64,000 nt of DNA from Codonopsis lanceolata (taxonomy: Eukaryota; Streptophyta; Magnoliopsida; Asterales; Campanulaceae), in contig CM028380.1 in the NCBI GenBank assembly GCA_013146195.2, forward strand, positions 83,113,142 through 83,177,141, in the 5' to 3' direction. Both the position numbers and the translations under genes were made by a program. Of the stretch, positions 22,266 through 31,864 are shown in pieces (the stretch's first letter is position 1; each line of letters opens with the position of its first letter). The notes under the pieces were generated by a model. The model had not been told where the DNA came from. It was given only the letters and a program-made list of their open reading frames with translations, and did no database searches.

Positions 22266-24121
22266 TGTTGGAATATGCTTCTTGATAATTCAATTATCAC
22301 TTTGCATATTCTATATATGTTGATTTGCTTGCCCCCATTACAAGTGAGTCATCATGAGTGGCTAAAAGGTCTGCGTACCGGTTAGCGTGGCAACTCGTGT
22401 TGATATCACATAGGTCTTAGATTAGGTGTGACCTGATCTAGTCCTACTTTCCTACATGATGATCAAAACAGACCATCACTTCAGAATGTACTCGGCACCG
22501 GAAGACCTGTAGCTATGTCAAAAGCCTTCAGTGATAAAGATCAAAATATCCTTAAAGACTCACCACCGGCAGACATGCTACAAGATAAAATGCTCGTACT
22601 GGCAGACATCAGTTCTCCTGAATCGGAAGACTTATTTCCACTGGCTCGAAGCATTCCACCGGCAGACTTTAGAATCTGCACGTGCTACAGAGAAATGTCA
22701 AGAAGCTGCTCAAATCAAGACAAATATGTCCATGCCTCAAAAAGTTTGACATACTTAAAGCTACAAGACTTTCTCTCACTCAAGTAGTCTGTTAAAGTCA
22801 AAAAGTAATTACTTTATTGAACAGACCACCTGACAGTGCAACAGACATCAGACCTACTCTTTAGAGACTTATCAACATAGTCTGACAGACAACGAGTTCC
22901 AAGATCTACAGGACTAAATCTCTGCTCCAAACAGTCAAAGATCTTATGGACAAAGATCTCTATCCGATAGTCTTCAACCACTACATCTCCAATGGATAGA
23001 AATCTTCGAGTCTTCATCTCTCAACGATCATATTGACTCTCGCCTATATAAATCCTCTCTCTTGCTCAATAAACAAGCGTGACAGTGTAAGCGACATCTA
23101 AGATCATCAAACGATACACTGTGAGCAACGAGTAACTCAATCTACTCAAGAACTTCAAAGAAAAGAAATCTTCAAAGAGATCGTCTTCACCAACGTATCT
23201 CTGATTTCCTCACAGATTGCAATGAACTCATCCAGATCTTAGCAAAACACCCTCAATGGATTGCTAAGAAGAAAAGCTTGGAAAAGAGAAGAGATTGATC
23301 AGAAACTTCAATAGACAGAGATCAAGATCTGAAGATTGATGTTAGATAATGTCTGGAGAAAATGAAGAGTTGTCTGTAGATATTGCATTCATATCTTCAG
23401 ATTTGTATCCCAATATAAATGCTGTTGATTGTGCAATAATCAATCATCATGGAAGGTCGAGTGTTTTACACTCACTCGTTCAAATATATCTTTATATCTG
23501 AACGACCTTGAAAATCTCTTCCTTCTCATAACAGTTTCTTGGTTTCGTCTCCTATTGTCCTTTGCAACTTAAAGATCCTTGAATGGATAATTAAGTAAGG
23601 ATTGAGACTTAGGAAGACAAAGCCAAAAAACTGGACATAGACTATTTCGACTTATGTAATATATAATTTGTCTTTGAATAAATTCATATGTTCTTACTAA
23701 TACTTTATCTCTCAGTCCTTATATATCTATGAGCTTTTTATAAATGATTTATCCTTAGAAAAGCCATTCTCTACTTGATCTCCTAAACCTGCATTTGAAA
23801 GAAGAAATAAGTGTGTTGTTGTTCTGAACATATATTCGTGTACAGCCACTTTTGACTTCTCCAAATCATAGCCTTTTTACCTTCCGCTATACAAATCTTT
23901 TATCAATCCTTTTGATTTGATTAAGAAGTTTATCGGCAGAGTTGTTATTTCTGCTTAGAACAAGTCTACCGATAGGTTCTACCGGCAGACATGCTCAACT
24001 TGATAAATTGCAATTGCCAACTAAACTATGCTTTATGTATATCCAAAAGAAAAGTTTTTAAATTGGCAAAATAGGCTATTCACCCCCCTATAGCCTATTT
24101 GAGCATTATTGTGGACCAACA
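22266..24121 (+). mobile_element. Ty1/copia LTR, 1856 bp (copy D)
   Basis: It starts TGTTGGAATATGC and ends GTGGACCAACA, the TGTTGG...CCAACA ends usual for copia LTRs. It is nearly colinear with the inverse of 34430-36272, which fixes both edges. No matching target duplication is present (GACAT left, ATGAG right), consistent with a 3' LTR whose partner was lost. It abuts the outer Tat element and truncates its 3' end. Confidence 0.8.
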
Positions 24122-24529
24122 ATGAGACTTGTCATTTCCAAGACCCGGGGTTTGCACCCGTTGTGGAAAGGATCTAACACAGATAACTGGTGGAATAGCA
24201 TGGTATAAAATGTATGTGACAGATAAAGTAAAATGCAGATACTCTATTTTCGCTTGCAGGGTGGCATTCTGCTGAGGATTTTATTGAGATGCTAGAAATT
24301 GGATAGATGACTGTTACCTTCGTTGACGATAGTTACTTCCGTTAAGTATCCATTAAGATATCAAGGGCCAATTTGTAATTTGGGCAAATTTGGGGTTTTA
24401 GTTGCTAAGATGAGCTCTGGAGGGGAGGAAAGGGAAACTTCCCATCCCCTTTAATATTCACGGGCAGGAAGGTAGGAAGGCAGTAGCAGCAACAAAAAAA
24501 TGATCTGGTTTTCTTCCCTTTTGTCTCTG
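24122..24529 (-). other. 3' UTR of the outer Tat element and upstream region of its PMD gene
   Basis: One copy of the CCAAGACCCGGGGTTTGCACCC repeat unit (24138-24170) is followed by sequence matching 3540-3830. The outer element's 3' LTR is missing and replaced by the copia LTR at 24121. There is a deletion relative to the first PMD copy, which joins the leader directly to the C-terminal half of the gene. Confidence 0.6.
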
Positions 24530-24610
24530 ACGCTTAGACTGATTACTTCGTGCCTACTGGGGATTTTTCCACCATCACATACTCTAGTTGGGGAAGATCT
24601 ATTGAGGAGG
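24530..24610 (+). pseudogene. PMD gene of the outer Tat element, part 1
   Basis: About 27 codons (TDYFVPTGDFSTITYSSWG and following IEEV) match codons of the first copy at about 6300-6385. The gene is cut at GGAGG (24606-24610) by the nested Tat element and resumes after 39487 with the duplicated GGAGG. The whole N-terminal PMD core is absent from this copy. Confidence 0.7.
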
Positions 24611-27002
24611 TGTGGGTTCCCTGGAGTGCGCCCGCACCCCGCGCGCCTTTGGATAGGGGTGCGCGTACGTGCGGAAGCGGGACACCATGCTTTCCATTCC
24701 ACACTCCCTTGTTTAGGGGAGGACGAAATTAAAAATGCGGAAAGAGTGCTTTCTTTAAAAGCGCGTTGAATACGCCTCGGTAACTTCAGTCAATTTTTGG
24801 TCCAATATGGGAGCTTTGGGTTTTCTACATCAAGTTATCCCTTTTTTAGGGGATACCAGGATATAGGAATACATCACTCTTTCATTCACATCTTCCCTTG
24901 TTTAGGGGAAAATGAAAAGTGCAAGAAAGAATGTTGCGAGGCCCCACTATGGATTTTATGAAAATAGCCTTATGGCCTATTTCGGATCACTATGAGTGTT
25001 TTGGGTTTTCTATATCAAGTTATCCTTTTTTTAGGGGATACCAGGATATAGGAATACATCACCCTTTCATTCTCATTCTCCCTTTTTTAGGGAAAAACGG
25101 AAAAGTGCAAGAAAGGAGTGTTGCGATGCCCCACTTCAAAATGTTTTAATAGAGTCGCCATCTTTATTTTAAGGAAGAAATAAAGAAAAACCAAAAATAA
25201 AACCAAAGATTGTAAAAACGGGTTCGGAGGCTAAGTTACGAGTTAGGAAGGTGTTAGGCACCCAACTCGCCCTTTCGGTCTCAAAAGCGGTTTTTGGCTA
25301 AAGTATGCTTTTTGTTATATTTATCTAATAAATAAATAAAGCATTAACTACCTACAAACACATACATATTTACATTATTTACAGACTTGCCGTCGTCTCC
25401 TTCCAATAATTACAAATACATTTAAAAATATTTGATCATAATAATGGCTCTTTTAAATGCTATTTTCTAAAATAATTCGGGCAGCACAACGGCTTATATT
25501 TTTACATTAGGCCAGATGGAAAATAGCTTTTTATAAAATAAACGCCCTTAAAGGCTCACCTTTTAGAGCGTGAGGTGCTCGCTCTGTCCTTCTCGAGAGA
25601 GGGAGTCTTTTTTGCTGCTATGGTGCGGGCAGAGTAACGGCTTGCGAGAGTTGCTTTTGGGACCTGTAAAACGGGTGGAGCAACTGCTTGCTTTTTTATG
25701 CTTGCTTGTTTGCTGCTGGCGGAATTTGGTCAGAACAAGGGCTTATTTTTTGGCTGTTTTGGCCTTTTTACTCGTGCAGAGTAACGGCTCTTTCCGAGAG
25801 TTTTGGCCTGGGGAAATAGGGTGGATACCTAACTAGGGGGCTAGGGATCACTTTGACCGGTTGGTTTTGTGTTTGGAGGAGGTTTGGCAGAGTTTCGAGG
25901 CTTTATAGGAAGGGGAACTCACTCTCACTCACTGATCGCTCGCTGCGTAAAAATAACGCACAGAGTTTCTTCAGGCTCCAAGCCTTTGTGAATTGTGTCC
26001 CTGAAAGTGAGGCCGAGCACCTGTATTTATTAGGGGTGTAAGTGGTTCGGTTTGGTTTGGTTTATGCCAAAACCACAAACCGAACCGCCTCCTAGTGGTT
26101 CCAAAAATCTCAAACCGAACCGAACCGAGTAAGACTTGGAACCGAACCAAACCACTCGGTTTGGTTTGGTTTGGTTCGGTTTTATGGTTTATATAAATTA
26201 TTTTTAATGACATTAACCAACATTAAAAATAACAATGAAAATAAGATTTTAATTTGGAATTAACATCAAAATTAGGAAATAACCTACCAATAACAAATTA
26301 TCATAACAAATTCTAAAATAAACACAAACAATGGAAGAAATAATAGTTCTCCAACACTACATATATATATATATATATATATAATGAATAAATCAAAGGT
26401 TCAAAATAGTTAATAAATGTAATATAATATATATTATATAACAAATAAATAAAAATATATAGGGTGGTTTGGTTCGATACCAAAAACCGTGAACCGAACC
26501 GAACCACGTGGTTTTCCAATTTTTGAAACCGAAACCGAGCCATCTTCGACCAAAACCGAACCAAACCAACTGGTTTGATTTGGTTTGGTTTGGTTCCGTG
26601 GTTCGGTGGTTCCGATTTACAACCCTAGTATTTATAGTTGAGAGTGTGCTTCATCGGCTTGTACCGCGTGCTTGAGAACTTGTGATAATTCTCATGCTGT
26701 AAACACTATTTGAGGGAAGTGGGCGCCTCTCATAGGTAAACTGGGCGTCGAGCCCACTTTGAGTGTGGGTGGCGCCAGCTTTGAAATAAAAACTGGGAGC
26801 TGAACCCACTTTGAGTGTGGATGGCACCAACTTTTGAAATTTAGCCTCCTTTTGGCACTTTTGGCACCTGCATTTCACTATTTTATGCATCCTGCTTTGT
26901 CTTTTGCATCTTTGAACCCTGTAACTTGACATTGGTTAAGTTTTAACAGGTCTTGATATTTCATGTCATGTATATCAGGGGTACGAAATTGGGGTGTCTA
27001 CA
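24611..27002 (-). repeat. 3' LTR of element 1 (2392 bp including a 597-bp MITE)
   Basis: Read on the minus strand it starts TGTAGACACCCCAATTTCG (27002 downward) and ends CCCACA at 24611. It matches 37684-39487 throughout, apart from the hAT MITE at 26031-26627. A TATAAATA box (minus strand, at the MITE site) and stem-loop words (26720-26780; CCCTTGTTTAGGGG types at 24710-25090) are present. Confidence 0.92.
26031..26627. mobile_element. hAT MITE, 597 bp, in the LTR core promoter
   Basis: TAGGGGTGTAAGTGG on the left and inverse TAGGGTTGTAAAT on the right, with the 8-bp duplication GTATTTAT at 26023-26030 and 26628-26635. The sister LTR at 39108-39117 shows the empty site. Subterminal regions are rich in GGTTTGGTTCGG words in inverted order. 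Non-coding. Confidence 0.93.
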
Positions 27003-27435
27003 GAGCCCCTCAACGATGGAGTCTACGGGTAACCCGCAGCTTACTAAGTAGACGAACATCGTTGTTAAGAAATAGACTCTCCAATTTCGTGCAATTATAA
27101 CGGGGGAGAGATGCCATAGATAGCAGTTATAATGCAATAGTTTATAATGCAAACCAAACCTCCATATCCTAGACATATTTAGTCGGTTATAGCAGGTTAT
27201 CGTAGTTTTTAAGCAGATATGCAATAAAATGCTCTGATAGTCGAACCTACTAGTGTAGGCTGCCTACGTATCCCTTAATAAAAGGAATCAGACCAAACGT
27301 AGTTCGGCCAAAGCCGAAACAAGCATGCTGCAACGGTCGTGCCTACAGAAATAGGCTGCCTACGTATGCTTATCCAAGGAATCAGACCGAACGTAGTTCG
27401 AACCAAGCAAACAAACAACAACACCAGGAGGGATG
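27003..27435 (-). promoter_or_regulatory. PPT and conserved 3' tail of element 1
   Basis: On the minus strand the sequence CCATCGTTGAGGGGCTC (27019 down to 27003) directly precedes the 3' LTR and includes the purine run that would prime plus-strand DNA. The part at 27255-27310 carries GCCTACGTATCCC, AAAGGAATCAGACC and AACGTAGTTCGG, shared with 51590-51640 and 3115-3155, and a second variant follows at 27355-27400. It also contains the stem-loop TTCGGCCAAAGCCGAA. Confidence 0.65.
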
Positions 27436-28384
27436 GATGGTGCGTTTTGCCCAGCATAGGCAAAACAGACGGGACCTTTTCAAAATGCACTTTCCCCAGC
27501 ATAGGAAAGCGATGAAACCTTTTAAAATGAGCTTTCCCTAGCATAGGGAAAGCGATGAAACCTTTTAAACGAGCTTTCCTCAAAGATAAGGAAAGCAATG
27601 TCGCTTAAAACCGGCTTTTCAAAGATAGAAAGCGATGTCGCTTTTAAAAAAGCTTTCCCCAAAGATAGGAAAGCGATGATGCTTTTCAAAACGGGCTTTC
27701 CCCAGCATAGGGAAAGCGATGATGCTTTTAAAAATGGGCTTTCCCCAACAATGCTGATTTTAAAAACGGGCTTTCCCCAGCATAGGGAAAGCGATGCTGC
27801 TTTAAAAAACGGGCTTTCCCAGTAGGAAAGCAATGTCGCTTTTAAAATGGGCTTTCCTCAAAGATAGGAAAGCGATGTCGCTTTTAAAACGGGCTTTCCC
27901 CAAAGATAGGAAAGCGATGCTTTTTTCAAAACGGGCTTTCCCCAAAGATAGGAAAGCGATGCTACTTTTCAAAACGGGTTTTCCCCAGCATAGGGAAAGC
28001 GATGCTGCTTTTCAAAACGGGCTTTCCCCAAAGATAGGAAAGCGATGCTTTAAAAACGCTTTCCCTCAAAGATAGGGTAAGCAACGCCGATTTAAACGGG
28101 CTTTTCAATATAGGGAAAGCAAGCAATGCTTTAAAATGGGCTTTTCCCAAAGATAGGAAAGCAATGTTGTTTTTAAAACGGGTTTTCCCCAAAGAGGAAA
28201 GCGATGTCGCTTTTAAAAACGGACTTTCCTCAAAGATAGGGAAAGCAATGTCGCTTTAAAATGGGCTTTCCCTCAGATAGGAAAGCTATGCCGCTTTTAA
28301 AATGGGCTTTCCCAAAGAAAGGGAAAGCAATGTCGCTTTAAAACGGGCTTTCCCAAAGATAGGAAAGCAATGCTACTTTTGTCG
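27436..28384. repeat. Hairpin tandem array of about 43 bp units in the element 1 3' UTR
   Basis: Roughly 20 degenerate copies of a unit made of GCTTTCCC, a 7-nt loop (CAGCATA or CAAAGAT), GGGAAAGC, then GATGCTGCTTTTAAAACGG or a variant. Each unit can fold as a stem-loop (for example 27695-27717). One unit (27444-27466) has GTTTTGCC paired with GGCAAAAC. Open frames in several readings are by-products of the periodic repeat. Arrays in this position are known in Tat/Ogre elements. Confidence 0.92.
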
Positions 28385-28610
28385 CATTTGTCGCTTTTCG
28401 CGATGTCGCTTTGGAAATTTTTTACTTTTTATTTGCATTTTCCGGCTTCAGCTGGAAAATTCTTCTTTTTGCTGTTGCAACTTCCGGCCTTGGCTGGAAA
28501 ATTCTTCTTTTGTCGCCGCAGCTTCCGACTTTAGTGGAAATTTTCTTTCTTTTCGGAAATTTTTTCTTTTTTGTCATTTCCAGCTTTAGATGGAAAATCT
28601 TTCTTTTTGC
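28385..28610. repeat. Second tandem array (TTCC...GGAA hairpins)
   Basis: Four degenerate units of about 40-55 bp with TTTTCCGGCTTCAGCTGGAA-type words, for example TTTCCAGCTTTAGATGGAAA at 28577-28596, where TTTCCA pairs with TGGAAA. Confidence 0.75.
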
Positions 28611-28717
28611 TGCTTGCACATATATTTCCCATGCTGCTCCTTGCCTATCTCTTTTTTCTGCTTTTTGCACACATATATATATTTTTTATTCTCACATTTC
28701 TTCTCTTTTTTTTTCCT

Positions 28718-28865
28718 TTTACATGCTTTGCATTTATTTTCTTTTCATGCTTTGCATTTATTTTTCTTTTATTGCATGCTTTGCATTTTTTTTATTGCAT
28801 GCTTTGCACTTTTTTTTTCTTTTCATGCTTTGCATTTTTTTTAATTGCATGTTTTGCATTTACAG
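28718..28865. repeat. Third tandem array (ATGCTTTGCAT)
   Basis: Six units of about 21-29 bp each carry ATGCTTTGCAT or a one-base variant, a 4-bp stem around TTT, separated by T-rich spacers. The long hydrophobic open frames here are an effect of the T-rich repeats. Confidence 0.85.
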
Positions 28866-28929
28866 AATCTTACCTTTGCTGCTGATTTTTCTGGCTTTTC
28901 TGTCCATTTGGCGGCTGATCTGCTCGGGA

Positions 28930-29290
28930 TATGGACTTTACTCTGCTTTCAAAACGCGTTTTCCCCAACATAGGGAAAACTATGCAATCTCTTCTTTTTT
29001 TTTAACAGGCTTTCCTCGGCATATGGAAAATGATGCCACCTTTTAAAATGGGCTTTTCCCAGCACAGGGATAGCGATGCGATTTTATTTTCTTTTAAAAT
29101 GAGTTTCCCCCAGAATAGGGAAAGAAGTATTTTTATAATGGGCTTTTCCCAGAAAATTGTGATGCAGATTTTTTGAAATGCGCTTTAACCCAGAAAAGGA
29201 GAAGCGATGCAGATTTTTTTTTAAAATGTGCTTATCCCAGCAAAGGGGAAGCGATGCAGATTTTTTTAAATGGGCTTATCCCAGCAAAGG
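28930..29290. repeat. Continuation of the GCTTTCCC array, more diverged
   Basis: Seven or eight further units. One at 28958-28980 has GTTTTCCC paired with GGGAAAAC. The last units drift to GCTTATCCCAGCAAAGGGGAAGC. Confidence 0.85.
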
Positions 29291-31864
29291 AGAAACGGTG
29301 CTTACGAAGCGTTGTTGCAGAATGTTGTCGATGATCGGCTTGTGTTGCTTTTGATGATACTGCTGAGGATTTCTGGGAAGAGGTCCTTGACGAGATATTG
29401 GCAAAACATTTATATTTTTTTCAAGGACCGATGCGGCGGAAGACCTGATAAGATGCAGTAAAAGGATGCAAACAAGAGATGCAAGCATGCGAATGAAACT
29501 TTTTCCTTTTTTTCTTAAAAAAAGATCTTTTGAATGTGCATGTGTATCATCCGTTTCTTAAACATGTTAAGACAAGATAAGGCAAGGTGATGGAAATGTA
29601 ATATAAGAGCTTGAGATGTGGCTTCTAATTGGCTTTGAAGAGTTATGAGTATAAGAGCTGATTGTGATATTTGAGGTGGAGGTGGGTGCAGTTTAGGTTT
29701 GCTTTTCAGTCTTTTGACTAGTGCATTATTCAAAAAGGAATTCAATCAAGATTAGTGAGTCCTACTAATCGATGCCTCGGAGGGACTACCCTTTTTTTTT
29801 TGTGCTCTAACTTTTGCCTAGGCCGCCCTTTCGGGTTTTCAACCTAGCGAGCTTTTACCTCATGGGAGTCGGTCTTTTAAATGCATGCGAAGATAAGTCA
29901 CTTATTCTTGAGGGATCATGTCTTTGTAGCTTCTTCATTTCTTCAGGCAGAGATGGAAATGACAGCTACTTTTAGAGATGATGAGCCTTTATGTATCCAA
30001 TGAGTTTGGCGGGAGAAAACCCCAGGATGAATTTAATCAACCAAATTTTGCATGACAGGAACGTTCCTGGAGAAATTAACTAGGTACAGGCCTTGACGGA
30101 CTCGATTTGGAGAGACTTTTGTGGGAGACAAAAATGAATATGCTCAAAGAAAAAGTGGATGACTCTAATGGACAAAAGAAGAGTCATGAACCAGAGTTTA
30201 TTGCCGAGTATCACAAGTTTTATGGACCCTATTTAATGTTTATATTTTGATGATTTTATGTGTCATTAGCAAGGAGTTATGTCCTGGATCTAGATCACGT
30301 TATAACCGATTGAAACAAAGCTATAGGTGGCAACTAGGTTGGGGTATAAGTGTTTAAGTATTTGGGATGGATTAGCTTTAGGGTTGAAGATTTGATTGGC
30401 CTCTTGCTCAAAGTCATTTAGGGCTGTGGATTTGATTGGTCCCTTTTTCTCTTCCTTTTTTTTTTGTGAGAGAGAGATTTTGAAGAAATCGCTAAGGAGA
30501 GGCTTCTTTTTATTTTTTTTCTTCTTCTATCTTTTTTTTTAAATGCATAGGCCTCTTTTAAAAAAAACCTTGCACCTCTTTTTTTTTTTTTTTTTGTTGA
30601 CCTCTCGGAGCAATTTGGGAGAGTACTTAAAGAAATATATGTCTTCTCTCTCTTAGGAAAAAAAGAAGGTTGCTCTTGATGGATGTATATATAGGGGTGA
30701 AGCAGTCTCAATTTTGGAAAGCTGGATCATAGGGATGGTTAGGCTTTGGCATATGGTGGTAGCCCCTAGTGTGCCATTTAATAGCTCAGTCGCAATGGGT
30801 TGAAGATGACCTTTCACCAAGACAGAAGGTTGCTTTATCGAACTTATATTTTTAATGATTTGTGGGTCCATATTGTGAAATGACTCATTATCAACCCGTG
30901 TAGTTTTATCATGTTTTTACATGAGTGGACTCGTCTTTTTTTTTTATATAACAGATATTTCGGCGATAGATGGTGCTCAAAGATCAAGAAGAAGACTCGA
31001 CAAGCTCGTAAGAATTTATCAGATTCGAATATAGATAAAATACCTTTGCAAAGCTCGATTTGAGGACTTGGTTGGACCTTTGAAATAACTGAGACCAAAT
31101 AGATTCGTGAGCATACTCTGCAAGGATGGGCTGTAGGCATTAATATGGGCGAAAGAGACACCCATGGGGGTTTGAAAGCCCCTAGTCCTGAATTGTTGCT
31201 TATGATCCTGGAGTCGGCCTTTTCTGGATTTCCTACCTTTCCAGACTTTTCTGCCTTCTTGGGTTTTCCAGCTCTCCTTTCTTTTCTAGCTCCCTATCGG
31301 TCCCTTTTTTTCAATGTTTTCTCTCTTTTTTCATTTTTGTCTCTTTTTTTTTTTTTTTTTGGGAGTGGTAAACCTTGCCATCTCGAAATAGGACTTGCTA
31401 GAATTTTTTTTTGAAAATGAGGGCGAACGATGTACTAATCAACTGGTGATGCATTTATGAGAGGTTAAAAGGGAAGATGAATTTGGAGATGACAATTGAG
31501 AATAATGGTGAGAGGATTTCCTGTCTTTTCATGTTTTTGGAAATAGAAGAAAATACATAGAAAAATCTCTCTTTTTTTTTTTTTGCGATCCTTGAAATGA
31601 GATGCGATGATTACGTACCTCCGAACAATTATTTCAGGAGAATAAATGATAGTAGTCAAACTTTTTATTTTTCAGTTCCTGCAAAAATTGTTAGTGGTGC
31701 CAAAGAAAAACAACAAATATCTCAATATCTACAAAAACTGACGCTGAATTGAAAAAGAGTTGCTTCTTAAAGATTTTATTTGATAAAAGGACATTCAAAG
31801 GTAAAAAAAAAAGGTCTTTAGAGGTGTATACACAAGGGTATTCTAGGATATTTTTCACTTTTTA
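29291..31864 (-). other. Conserved long non-coding domain of element 1
   Basis: The inverse of about 29390-31560 is colinear with 47215-49640 of element 2, including AACATGTTTAAGAAACGG, the CGAGGCATCGATTAGTAGG word and a CGAGTCTTCTTCTTGATCTC word. Minus-strand open frames at 30653-30871 and 30844-31161 have counterparts in element 2, but stops differ, so protein coding is not supported. The region takes the place where pol would be expected. Confidence 0.6.

Noticed and set aside
28411..29046. Open frame of 211 codons, hydrophobic, membrane-protein-like
   Set aside because: It runs through three tandem arrays rich in T runs; phenylalanine and leucine come from repeated TTT/CTT. No family match and no conserved counterpart in element 2.
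31145..31414. Plus-strand open frame of 89 codons with FPDFSAF repeats and its counterpart at 47388-47576
   Set aside because: Both copies read similarly but in T-rich low-complexity DNA, antisense to the element. The similarity is explained by conservation of the whole non-coding domain.
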